From Triops longicaudatus (lineage: Eukaryota > Arthropoda > Branchiopoda > Notostraca > Triopsidae), in the NCBI GenBank assembly GCA_022885665.1, contig JAGQDJ010000286.1, forward strand, positions 62,001 through 126,000: DNA of 64,000 nucleotides. Direction: 5' to 3'. Made by a program: the position numbers and the translations under genes. The notes under the pieces were generated by a model. That model made no database searches, was not told the origin of the DNA, and saw only the letters and a list, made by a program, of their open reading frames with translations. This document shows, piece by piece, positions 13,600 through 25,362 of this stretch. Position 1 is the stretch's first letter, and the number at the start of each line of letters is the position of its first letter.

Positions 13600-16500
13600 C
13601 GATTCCAACTCTAAGTATCCAATTCTAAATATTTTATTACCTTCGTAAGCCTAGAAGAACAGTAAATGCATCTTATCGCTCGAGATGGCCTAACATAACA
13701 AAGTCTTCTTTGTACATCTCCAACTTGTGACGCCTGCTTTCTAGAGCATCTCCAACATACTTTCGTCAACAATGGATTTCATAGTATGTGAAAGGACTCG
13801 TGACTTGAGAAACTCTTTACCAAAACAGTTCATCGAGCAAGACCTAAAAGAAAAAAATGTCACACACTCATTTATGTACTATCTTTTTTTTTGAGAAAGT
13901 TCTTCTCGCCGTGATAAGGTATTTCCTTTCACGACTTAGGAGTTTACGCATAGCCAGGTGCAGTTAAAAGCTTTCCCCCGTTTTTTCGTGTGCTACTTTT
14001 TAACGTGGACAGCCTAAAACGGAAGAATATTGCATTCTACCCACTACATAGCAAGTATTCCCTCTACAAACCGATCGGCTTTCAATTGCGAAGGGGATAC
14101 ATTACTATAATTTATCAGTTTGTCTGGCACCTCTTCTTTGGAACACGCTGTTGGGTTCTTATGGTGCTGTCTTCCAAGGAAGGCTCCCCAGGCTATTATA
14201 CGTGTTACGGTAGTTATATTTCGCCATTGCTAAAGATTTGTTTTGTTTGCTATCTCGTGAATTGTGAAAATAACATCCACAAGTGTATTTCGGAATCTTT
14301 TCGTGGAATTGTAACTTAAGTTTCAGTTATTTAACGAGCACGACCTTTAGCAAAGTTCGGAGACTTCACTTTGCGTGTCCCGCATGTTCCCCCTCCGTGC
14401 ATGGATGGCATGAAAGGATTTGAGATACTAAATAAGTAATGAAATAAGTAATTAGTAGGAAAAAAGAGAAGTGGGATGTAATGTACTTCGACACATGCAA
14501 GGGATCGCGATCCGAGCAAATAGTCATTTAATATTTCAATACAACAATGGATTATGTCTGCACTACGAATATAATCATCAGCTTCGGAAAACATGCTCAT
14601 CAAATTATAAAAATCTAGGTTTGCAAGGCTACTTTACTTCATTGATGTGTAAAAATACATTCCCCGTGACACCGAGAACTGCAGCTTAAGTAGGAGGAGA
14701 TCGAGTACGTTGCTGAGCCTACTCAGAACACTTTAAATTCCGCCAGTTGACCCAACTTGCCATTATGTATGCAAAGCAGCTTCAAGACTCACTTTTCTAC
14801 CTTTGCCAGTTCGCGAATATCTTGTCCTCACATAAAGGACTCGTTATCTGAGATGACAAACTGACTTTTATTGCAACTTGTCACATCAATTCCACGCCAA
14901 AATTTGCATTGTTCTCCTTGCGTAGACGACTGTTACCACATCTCTTTTGCTACGTTTGATTCTCCACGAAATTGGCAACCGATCAGCACAGGAGAAAATT
15001 CACATCATTAGGCTATTGTTCAGAAACAATAATTTCTCCTTGGTAGTAACGATGTAAGAAACACGGAAAAAAGTGCAAGCCTATGATTCTTGCTATAGTC
15101 CATAAGATTATAGACCGTAAAATTGGAATTGAGATACTCGCAGCTGTCTATCCCTCCCCCTATATTTGTCCCATGGTAAGAATGTTACTCGTCCTGTACA
15201 TTTGGACTTTTCCCCCAAGGGTGATATCCGTTCCACCCTCTACCCGTGTGAGCACTCACGGAGCAAAACTAACAGCGAACCAAGAGTCCCATGCCACTCC
15301 GAAGGGCAAAACTTACCCAGAGAGGGTGAGTCCAGGGAGAATATGAGTTAGGCAAACAAAACTTAATGGCTAGCGCACACACCAGAACTTTCATGCCTAC
15401 AACAGGCAGCACAGTGCCCCCTTCCTCTCGCAAAACGTATGTCGCAGAAAACCTCTTATCCAGCTTCGCTTTAACCGGACACTAGTTTCATCAAGTTTTT
15501 CTCTCCAATTCGGTTGAATGCTCCCAATCTAATGAAAATTACCTCGCACATTAATACAAAGCAACTGAATAATCCGAATGGAAAGTAAGAGTCCATTAAC
15601 TTTAGGAATAAATTTCACTAAGGGAAAAAAAGCTCAGTAGATGAGCAGTGCCAAATAGTATTGAAATCGGCAGGTAATATATCCCTCAAAACGTTTTCGC
15701 AAACAATGGAACATTTTGCCGTGAATGTATAGTTGAAATGCGAAAATAAAACACCAACGACTAATTATTAAACATGATAAATAGCTCTCAAAAATAGGTA
15801 AAATACATACAAAAGCCACACATACTGCATTACAGTTTACTATCCATAAATACTTTTCACGTTTTCCGGACTAACCGGCTTCTCGTTTATCCAGCCATGG
15901 GCCATTTCCGATAGAGGATGAAGAGGAGAGCCACATCACAAGTCTGCAATATCGTTCCGTTTTTATGTAGGTAGAATGTGCGAACCTACGCAGTTTTAAT
16001 GATTTGTCACTCACTTACAAAGGGGAGTATTTCTGCTAAGCGAGGTACAATTAAAAGGCTTGTGTCCCAATTGTTGCCCCCCGAGCGGTAGACGGTGCCA
16101 AGTCGTTGAGCGAGGGCAAGTAGCCAAAATGCTTAATGAGGTCCATGTATTAGGACCATTACTAATCAAGTCGGTCTACAATAAAAGGGGGGCAAAAAAG
16201 GCTTGCAACGAGACAATAGCCTGTGTGAAGGGTGAGCCGCCCCCTTCACTAGAACCGGACGAGGGCTGAAAATCTTTGTTATCTCCCTCTTTTTCTCCCC
16301 ATTGCTCTTGAATGCAGCGCGGCGGTGCAAATTGAAAGACCTCAATAGTTGACCCCAACTCACGTCCACACTTCTAATACAGCCTTACATCAACAGTTTT
16401 CAATTTGAGGGTAGTTGCAAAGGAAGGGAAAGAGAAAAAAAAAAGAAGAGACCCTCGGTCTGCTATATGCGAAACGAACGTGTCATCCCTATGTCATCTT

Positions 16501-19300
16501 CAAAAACCCTAATGCTCCAAACGTTCGCTCCCCTTGGGCACAATGTCGACAAAAAGAAGTCGCTGTTGAAAATGTTCCCCATTCATAACATGAACAAATG
16601 TTAACATTCACGCAGGCGGAGCCTACCATGAAGCACGTCAGGTTCTGTGACGACTAGCGGACTAGGTGAGAAGAATCAATACAACTCTCTACGTCCCAAC
16701 CTGGAAAATTCCAGTACACTGCTCCAGGGGTTCGAAGCTTGAAAAACTCTCACCAAAAGCAATTATCCTTTTTTTTATTGAAAGACAACCACACAATTTT
16801 AGATGTTGTGTGCCTTATCTCCGGTTGACACCAACGAGAAAAAGGTCACATTTTCGCTCAATAGCAGCTTCTAAACTAGCATTTGAAGGACCTATTCAAT
16901 TTCTGACCAGTGCAGCTAAAAGTGGAACCAGAAGACAGAAGACGTCCCTTAATCGACGTGAAAATGCGTCATTTTTTTTCTCACTGCGCTCATAATCTCG
17001 AAGACTTGCTGCGAGCAATTTTTTTCGCTTTATTGTTACTTTTCCTTGCGGACTTGATCGTCAGAGCCAGGCTGCTATTGCTGTCTACAAAGAAATTCCG
17101 CCTATCGAGTTGCAAGATCGAGAACTAGGACCCTGGGGTGAACTGAAAAAAAAAAAAAAACTCCATCCGCCCACGTGAGCCACCTAAACTCCTGCGTTGA
17201 GATCCCAGCACCAGCAGAAACCCATTCTTGAACTTCTCGGGCGATAAACTAACTTTTTTTACCCCATGGTTTACCCACTCTAAATTCACACACGCAAGAG
17301 ATTGGACAAGATAAATGTATACTGGGCCCCATTCGAGCTGTTTGAACGCGTAGGAGTATAACTCAACTCGAGTTCAGGAGTTTCGTTTAAATATTTTCAT
17401 GCAAACTGACATGGACATTCATTAATTGAACCGCTGTATGTGAAGTGTAGGAGTTTGTAGAGCAGCACTGAATAAAAAAAGGCTCAAAGTGCTGCTGAAA
17501 ACAGTACGCCACCTTCACGGCACATAATGCAAGAGCGGTTGGCGAATCAATAGCTTTCCTCTTGGAACGTCACGTTCCTATTCCACCAATCAGACCAGAG
17601 TATGGTACTGCGCTGGTAGCAAGAAATTCCGTCCCGATTCCTGACTAGCATGCTCGTACCGCGAGCACCGGCTGTCCGCGTTCGTTTCGCGGAGCGTGCT
17701 CCCCGGGTCTTTTGTCTTGCTGTTGGAGTTCGTCTTTTCCTCCTCGCTCTACTATTTCTCTTTCTCTCTTGGGCCCGTCACACTTGGGGTGGCCGGTGCA
17801 GTTTCACCGAGCTGGAATTTCTTACTTTTTTTGTAATTTCGCCAAAATCAAGTCAAGTGTAACCTTATATTCCGAAAGTGCTTGAATGCTATTTCGTAAA
17901 TTACTCCAGTTTACGCGTGAGACTGTGGTTCAGAAATTGGCTCCCAGTACACCTGGTGCTCAGAGATCCGGAGGTAAAAGCCTGCATTTCCTTACATTCG
18001 ATCTTTCAATGTACACGGAAATGTGAACCGTTTGTTGGAAACCATTTAACAACCATCTTTTGCATCTTTAGTTATATTCTTGTGTTTATTTATTTTTTTA
18101 GATTTTTAAATTTACTGTTCTTTTTCAGTATTTTTTTCGCTCTAACACATATATGAGTTTGGTAGTAATTCCAGAGGGTCCGGTTCAGTTAGTTGTATTT
18201 TTTTTTTTGCGTCACATTAAGACCTCATTTATTTCTCTGACACTTTCTGTGTCCACACGGTACAAAATCTAGGGTTATAGGGTGTGCAGTAAGGATGTAC
18301 ACTTTGGTGCCTTTGGGAAATAATTTATTATTAACAAGAAGGAGGCTACTGAGCTGTGTTCTTTAATACGTAAACGACTTTCGACTGACGTCAACTCAAG
18401 AACCTCGTGCTTTCGGCTTGCCTTAGGCAGGAGTCATACATTTGCCATAACTTAGAACGTTGCACTTGTCACGAGGATTCTCTTTTTTTCTTCCCTTCCT
18501 TAATGCTCGATCGACCCCTGTTGTAGTGCACCTTCACACTAATACCCTGCTACTGGAAGTAATGTACACAGGTAGGACATAAAGTACGAGTGCCACGTAC
18601 TACCAGTTTCGGCCGAAAGGTGTTGGAGAAAAAGGAAAGGGGGAAAAGGGAGGATGGAAAGGGAGGATTTGTAGGCACGCAGCGGTGTGCTATACTTACG
18701 CACGAGGGTCTACCAGCACCCCCCAGGTCAGCCACAAGAATATCAGCAAACCCTTGCCCTTTCCTCTATCGATCCACACTTTGCTTCAAGTCCCCCCTGT
18801 TGTAAGCCTACATTTTTCGAAGAAACATGTATTCAAGCTTTTATCTCGCTTACTGACATCCACACGAACGCGAATCTTTTACCCCGTAATCCCGAAAACG
18901 CCCTGCTGAGTCCCTTGATTACCTGTCATATTTACTCGGCACTAGCTCCTTCTGTAATAACGTACCCATTCCCAGGGACCTCGCCACATAGTCAAGCTTG
19001 TAATGATCCCAATCCCCAAACCAACACAAGCTCTCTCTTGCAGAAAAAGAAGCTGCATACAAGCAACCTTGCTAGAAATGCTCCCAGAGCTACCTGTGTT
19101 ATAGACAGAAGAACTAGGATTAGCGGATCGATCGACCGCAGAGGTAAAAGTTACTTGGTGCTGACCAGTATTTCACCCTCCCGTATGAATAGGGCGGCGA
19201 TGCCGGTACTACACGAAAGCATCTATAGCTTTTAACTTGGGGCAAAAAATAAAAGAGCTATTAGCTCGCTGTCCCCAACCACTTTAATTGCAACCCTAAG
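13600..19300. other. intergenic, no gene supported
   Basis: No frame here shows homology I recognise. A locally GC- and CT-rich segment at about 17590-17980 ends in a good donor (GGAG followed by GTAAAA at 17974). It could be an untranslated first exon or promoter region, conceivably of the cholinergic locus downstream, but that is a guess. A 15-base A run lies near 17146. Confidence 0.35.
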
Positions 19301-19308
19301 TGACTCTC

Positions 19309-19913
19309 TATAGGGCGTATTCCTTATGTCTTCACTGCTTGGAACGCCACTAGCCTAACTTTCTAAGCTAGGCTACTCTTTATTTACATCTAAGCATGGG
19401 TGTACACGTCATTATCAAATTAAAAGAATATTTGAAATATCGACACGTGGAGAAAGAAAGGACAAGAAAGAACAAGTATACAAAAGAGTGAGCAAAAATG
19501 GAGTGAACAGAACAAAGACTTCCGAAGGACAAAACGATTTTGAATTAATTTGTTGCACTTTTGTACGCAGGCCACTTCTGCGCTTAACAGAATTTTCGTT
19601 TCAGAAATCAGTAAATTAGTGTTCTGAAAGAAACCCTGTGCTTCTATAGAAATGTCTTTTTCCTAAACTCAAATGGGAAAAAATAACCTTGAATGTGTTT
19701 CTCGGATATTGGTGGTATGCAGGTCAAAGGACATTTTCCAGCTCTTGTCTATTTTCACACAAAATGAGGAATAATAAAACAGATGTTAACCACACTTGAT
19801 AATAAAACAACACTACGCGTAACCACGATCAGATGTTAATAAACAGTAGCCTAGCTTAGGAAGTTAGACCGGTGGCGTTCCAAGCGGTAAAAACACATGG
19901 AATACACACTATA
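19309..19913. mobile_element. inverted-repeat element (MITE-like), copy 1
   Basis: About 75 bases at the left end (19309-19385) recur as the reverse complement at the right end (19838-19913). Shared blocks include TATAG.G.GTATTCC, GCTTGGAACGCCAC and CTAAGCTAGGCTACT. The interior encodes nothing recognisable, so it is probably a non-autonomous DNA transposon of about 605 bases. I cannot define a clean target-site duplication. A second, shorter copy lies at about 21983-22349. Confidence 0.65.
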
Positions 19914-20914
19914 CGTCGTTATATGCGGAAACACTATCTACAAACAACTTGAAAAATATATTTTAAGTTTATTACAAAGTTGTCACTTCTACGACTGCGA
20001 AATTTCAGTTGGAAGAAAAACGAATTTGCTAACACTTTCGTTATCTTTGCAACACGAAAAACGCACAGCACATATGAAACAACTTAAATTACAGAAACTA
20101 TCTAAAGAAGTTTTTGAAGTAATCCGGCCGTACTGGTATACACGGAAGTGTCTAAAACTTTTCAGCAGACAAAAGCTAAAGGTTTTAAGAAAGCTATTCA
20201 CACTTCGTCCCCAACAGCCTTCCTTTTTGCCTTAAATGACCGTTTAGACAGGGTCGAAAGAATTTCACAGTGATTCGCTTGGGGATCAAAGCAAAATGAG
20301 CAAGTTTTCAGAAAATCTTCAATTCTACGGTTGAGATTGATATTTTTGAGACATAAATACCAGTATTTCTAATACTATCGGTATTTCAATAGTACGAAAA
20401 CAATCGATCAAAATACCAATAGCCATTTTTTTTTTACCTGAAAAAGGAAGAACAGGCCTAGATTTCGGTTCTGGGACAGATACAACCAGGATTTCGGATT
20501 GCAAGGGAGAGGACTTTATAGGAGATTTTAAGTATGCAATGTTGTTGGACATTTGGTTTTTGCAATGTTCATCATTGTGAACTAATAATTTCGGGGAGGG
20601 GATTACACACCTTAAGCCCCCTGGCTAAGTGCCTGTAAATAAAACTAACCAAAAAAAAAAAAAAGGAAGAAATATTAACTGTGCCAGTATTACGCTAAAA
20701 GTGTATAAAACCTTATACGCAGAAGGAAAGCGTAAGCTTCAGAATGAGCTTTTGGTTCACAGTCCCTAATCGCTTTAGATGACATATTTATTTAATCAAT
20801 ATGCCAAACCTTTCACAAAACTCTCAACCATTGAATAGCCTTTACTTCTGCAGAAATTGCAGACCTTCCAGTCCTATCGGTAAATTAGCAATATGGAACA
20901 AAGAGTTAGAACAG

Positions 20915-20915
<1 letters not shown>
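19914..20915. other. intergenic, no gene supported
   Basis: Only short unsupported frames. A frame of 112 codons starting at 19897 begins inside the inverted repeat and looks incidental. A 13-base A run lies near 20650. Confidence 0.35.
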
Positions 20916-21009
<94 letters not shown>

Positions 21010-21041
21010 NNNNNNNNNNNNNNNNNNNNNNNNNNNNNNNN

Positions 21042-21086
<45 letters not shown>
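20916..21086. other. homopolymer A tract with a 32-base assembly gap
   Basis: Nearly pure A on both sides of 32 N at 21010-21041. The apparent poly-lysine or poly-phenylalanine frames are artefacts of this tract. The true length is unknown. Confidence 0.9.
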
Positions 21087-21088
<2 letters not shown>

Positions 21089-21980
21089 TTACGATAAGAC
21101 AAACACCCTGGAAGGTAGCCTGAAATCCATAATAATACGGACGAGAATAGATCAGCTTTCATGAGAGACAAATTTACTCTGCCAATAACATCGCGAATTA
21201 GGACTCGATCACATATAAGGATTACCTCTTATAGAATTTACTGCAGCAATTTCTTTCGCAGATGCAAGTGTAGCTGTCACAAGATATATACGAAAGGTTA
21301 AGGTTCTTAATAAGCTAATTAGCGTTCATCCCTCACTAAACAGCTCAACAAGCCGCATCAAATCAGCCTTATTTGATGTTCGTCTTTCCTTTCCTTTTTA
21401 TCTCTTCAGGCACTGCGGGTGAGTTCGGAAGTTTTGTTTAGTGCGTATCTATACGGAAGATGATGGGAGGGGGAAGGCGGTTTCTCGACAATGAAGTATG
21501 ATGTGTACGTAGTTATGTTGACAAAACGTGGGGGAAGCCTGTTACACGGTTCGACAAACCACTAAGAAATCGCGTGGACCCCTCACATGTGCGACCTACC
21601 TATATGAACACACACTGTGGTTTTGGGGCCACTAGAAAATATCATCTTTAGGTCAGAGAGGAAAGTGCAGTTTCGGAGGGGCAGGGTGAAAGAGGCGGAC
21701 ACGCTAGGTTAGAAGGCACCAGGAGGTGGCGTTCCCACGGGACACCTTCCATCTGATGCAAGAATCATCTTCTGTCTTCCCCTTCTCTCATTTCAAGCAG
21801 CAGTAAGACTCCAAGTGCATTACTACAGCCTCCTTTGTCCTTGCCTGCATAACTCAGCAGGTTTTCTATTTACATTACTCAGCTAGGAAAAAAAAGCGGG
21901 ATGAAAAGCAAACCAAATTTACCGCCAAGACATTGTCGTGTTTGTCTAACTTTCGCTGTAGAGCGGTATTGATAAATAGT
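21087..21980. other. intergenic, nothing seen
   Basis: No supported coding frame, RNA gene or repeat boundary before the second inverted-repeat element. Confidence 0.4.
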
Positions 21981-21982
21981 TC

Positions 21983-22349
21983 GTATTATATATGCTTTCA
22001 CCGCTTGGAGCGCCACTGGCATAACTTCCTAAGCTAGGCTACTATTTATTTACGTCTAAACATGACGTACATGTCATTATCAAGAGTTTGTCAATGAATA
22101 TTTCCAATTTTCTAACATTTCCAAGCATTCCAAGGGGTCAAAGCATGTGGAATCAGTGGCGTCGTGCCATAAGGGGCCCGGGGTGCCCAGGCACCCCCAA
22201 AATTTTTGCCATCCTGAGAAAAAAGGTATCACCCTTTTTCAAAATTTGTAAACCTGAAAAACAGTACCACCTTTTTACAAGAAATGCAAAATCGGGCTCC
22301 CTCAAATTTTTTAAGTGCACGACGCCACTGTGTGGAATACGCCTTATAG
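21983..22349. mobile_element. inverted-repeat element, copy 2 (interrupted)
   Basis: The left end (about 21983-22075) matches the left end of the element at 19309 (CGCTTGGAGCGCCACTGGC, CTAAGCTAGGCTACTATTTA). The right end matches its right terminus (CATTCCAAGGGGTCAAAGCA, then GGAATACGCCTTATAG). The right arm is split by the hAT-type MITE at 22154-22330. The interior is shorter than in copy 1. Confidence 0.6.
22154..22330. mobile_element. hAT-type MITE with intact TIRs and 8-base TSD
   Basis: The element starts CAGTGGCGTCGTGC and ends with the exact reverse complement GCACGACGCCACTG. It is flanked by the perfect 8-base direct repeat TGTGGAAT at 22146-22153 and 22331-22338. CAGTGGCG-type ends with an 8-base target duplication are diagnostic of the hAT superfamily. 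At 177 bases it has no coding capacity and is a non-autonomous copy. It interrupts the right arm of another element, so it is the younger insertion. Confidence 0.9.
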
Positions 22350-22357
22350 AATATTTA

Positions 22358-25300
22358 TTAAAGACGAAGAGAACCGAGCTCGGCTCGAATTTGCTCTCTT
22401 GTCATGCAAGATATTTATGAAAGCTTATTTAGGAAAATCAGAAGCGCTGCTTTTCAATGGAGAGTGAAACCTCTAAGCGGCTTTTCCCCGGAATAGCTGA
22501 TTGTCTCACTTTATCGTCGTTTTCAACTTAGCTGTAAGGAAATAACCACGTTAGGACAGCCAATTGCAAACTGCCACTCGAAAAGGAAAATTTGCTGCCT
22601 TACCCCAAACTTGTAACATGATAAGAGAGCGAATGGCAATTCATGTAAAATTTGTTATTAAATTAGGGCTTTTTTTCTCATTCACCTTTCAGGTACGTGG
22701 AAAAGGGAAATGTTGCTCTTTCCTTAAGCGTGGCAAACGCTTTTTCCTTATTTCCTAAACCCCCACACCTTTGTTAACCGTTGGCATAGCAACCATATCC
22801 GTTGTAGACCCATAACCTGAGCAACAAAACGATGCTAATGGGTCTTTGTTAGACATCCTATATATCTTGACGTGCTGCTGCATGTATTTTTTTGGGAGCC
22901 AGGTACCTCAGATTTTATGTGCGGGACGCAGTATTTTCTTCCCTACTAAGCTCTGCAAAACCAGAATGCTAGTACTGAAGACGCATCGCATAATATTTCA
23001 CTATAAAACTAGCGAAAAAAAAGTTTTCCTTCTCATTACATGACAGCTGGTTTACAATTAAAGTTTATTTCGCAGATCGCGTGTAGCGAAAATCCGCTTT
23101 TGAAGACCACGAGTTGCAAACTTCCTTTGTTTACAGAGACTATGTTAGGGTAGTTTGCGTTTATTAGGTCTTCAGAACAACAAGGAAACACGGTCTTTAA
23201 AATTGCCTAAATCTTGCGAATAACTTCATCGTTAGCTACTTGCGACAATGTTGAAAATTCCTGAGGTACTAACATTCGAACGTTGACTTCCACTGTTTAG
23301 ATATTTTAATTATGGCAATGGCACAAAGGCCTGTCAGTCTTTTATCCCTGCGACGTACATACATTACCTTCCAAAACAAACGACCCTAACAAAGAGTCTT
23401 ATGCTAAGGGCAAGACACTGTCAAAAAAGTCACGCGACGGGACAGTAGCGTTCCTCACAGCCCAAAGTAGGACACACTCTCGCAATGGCAGTGGCGTTAG
23501 GTACAGGAGTTTTGTTAGGGTCGGTTTTTATAAGAACTAGAACACTAGTACAGTCGTAGAGGAAAGGAGCATCACACTTGAACAGATATTGATAAATTCT
23601 GTTTCCGCCTGGAATTGAATGAAAATTGTCAATGTCAATCAAACTTTCTGGAACACAGTCTGTTCACGTAAATGTGCGGTTCGAAGTATATTTTTCTCCC
23701 TTTCTTTGTTCTTTCGGAGTTCCAGTAATGAGACTGCTGATGTGCTCCCTGTTTGCAATATTAGTTTTATGTATGTTTTTTTTCATTACTATTAAGGATG
23801 TTCTTTTAACCTTTGCAACTGTAACTGTGCGGTTAGTATACAAAACAAGATTCCTCGTTTTCCTTACGGTGCTGTGCCTGTTCCTATATTCCCATCCTTT
23901 CCATTACTGCAGTAATACATTAGCCTGCTGGGAACGACCCCAAATGGGAAACATGATTGATTCTGGCTAGTCTATGATGAATAAATAAATAGCTAAGGTG
24001 TCTCTCAGGAATGGGAACCTGTTCCTGCTTTGAACGTTTCGGAACGAATGGCGTAAGGAAACGAGTGTTGTTGTGCACGCTAATTTACGTAACATATTGT
24101 CAAACCTTTGCAACGAAAGCTTCAGAAGGGTTTCTGATCTTTTATTTCGCGTATTTTTTCTCTCTTTTCTTTACTCTTAGGTTCGGGAGCCCCTGTGTCG
24201 TGCTACCAACACTCGTTTTCTCTCCCCATTGTTGCCGTGCGCGAGGAAGGGTGGGACAGAAATCTGTATAAATTTTCGTCCGTCGTGTACTCCCTTTATG
24301 CTCTGACCCGGTGTGCGACCTGTGCCGTTGAGGGGCCACAAGTCGCTTTGGCGGTGAACCAAAGTTCCTGATCTCCCTTGATCATCGTCTCTCCCTTAAT
24401 TGGATTGAGTCACGGTTCCATCTCTCTCGCTTTCCTGGCTTGATCCCGACGCTCTTGCCATACACCACCTTCTGAGATTCGGCCAAGGGCGTTTTTTGGA
24501 GGTCCCAGGGTTAACTCCCGCCATCTAAAGAGAAGCCAAGGGGGAAAATCCATATAAGAAATACATACATCCCTACAACGAACCTTACGAGAGCCAAGCC
24601 ACGTAACGAACCCCAGGTATATCACACCAACTCGATAAACAGGATTCAAGTACCGGAACGTAACAAGGGCGTGGTTGACTATTGCGTGCCCACCTAGGGC
24701 GATTACTTTCTGACGTGCACTGCCATCGATTGAGGCTTTTTTTCTGCCTCGCCTCGTCAGCTAAATATAAACTGGGAGCACAAACGACAAATATTTAATT
24801 CCCTTACCCCAGAAATAACTCTCATCATTAAATTGATCAAAGTCACCTCTGCTGCAAGCAGATCATTGCCAGAAAGCTGAAACTTCTCGAAAAACCACTC
24901 GACTCGTTGTGTGAGTCATCTACTTGATCTAACTTGCTTGTACACAGTACAGTACCCACTCCAAAGCCCCTCAACCCCTCGCTCTCCGTACCCGGAAGAC
25001 TCGCGTGTGTTCGCTAACAAAAGCCTGCGACATGGTATCTACAACAGGCTTTTCAACTCACCCTCTTCTTTGCATTCACTGAGCAGCATCTTTATTCCCG
25101 TAAGGATAAAACGAATTGCTCTGCGACCTGTGAGCCTCTTTAACCCGATTCAACTTTTCTTCCCTCAAGACTACGAAAACTTGCATCCCCTTCTTCCCCT
25201 CTTGAATCCTTGAGCTACACCCCCCATCTTACAGAACTCCAAGCAATCAAGTAGATGAAGCCTTTGTGAAAACTTTAGCAGTTTCTCGAGAACTTTTGAA
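22358..25300. other. upstream region of VAChT, no coding exon identified
   Basis: No supported gene. In cholinergic loci the VAChT and ChAT transcripts usually share an upstream untranslated exon, so it should lie in or beyond this region, but I cannot place it. TATAAA at about 24267-24272 is a possible core promoter with little other support. Confidence 0.35.
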
Positions 25301-25362
25301 AAGTGTATTTTGTCAAGAACATTTTTGGCAGCGTCCCTTTCGACCCCGTTAAAAGCATCAAG

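Noticed and set aside
18687..19235. 182-codon frame
   Set aside because: It starts at GTG, has no recognisable domain, and its composition looks random.
19897..20235. 112-codon frame
   Set aside because: The start codon lies in a transposon inverted repeat and the product has no recognisable feature.
20801..21171. Poly-lysine and poly-phenylalanine frames
   Set aside because: Artefacts of the A homopolymer and N gap.
23626..23970. 114-codon frame with hydrophobic stretches
   Set aside because: The hydrophobicity follows from T-rich sequence. There is no homology, splice or promoter support.
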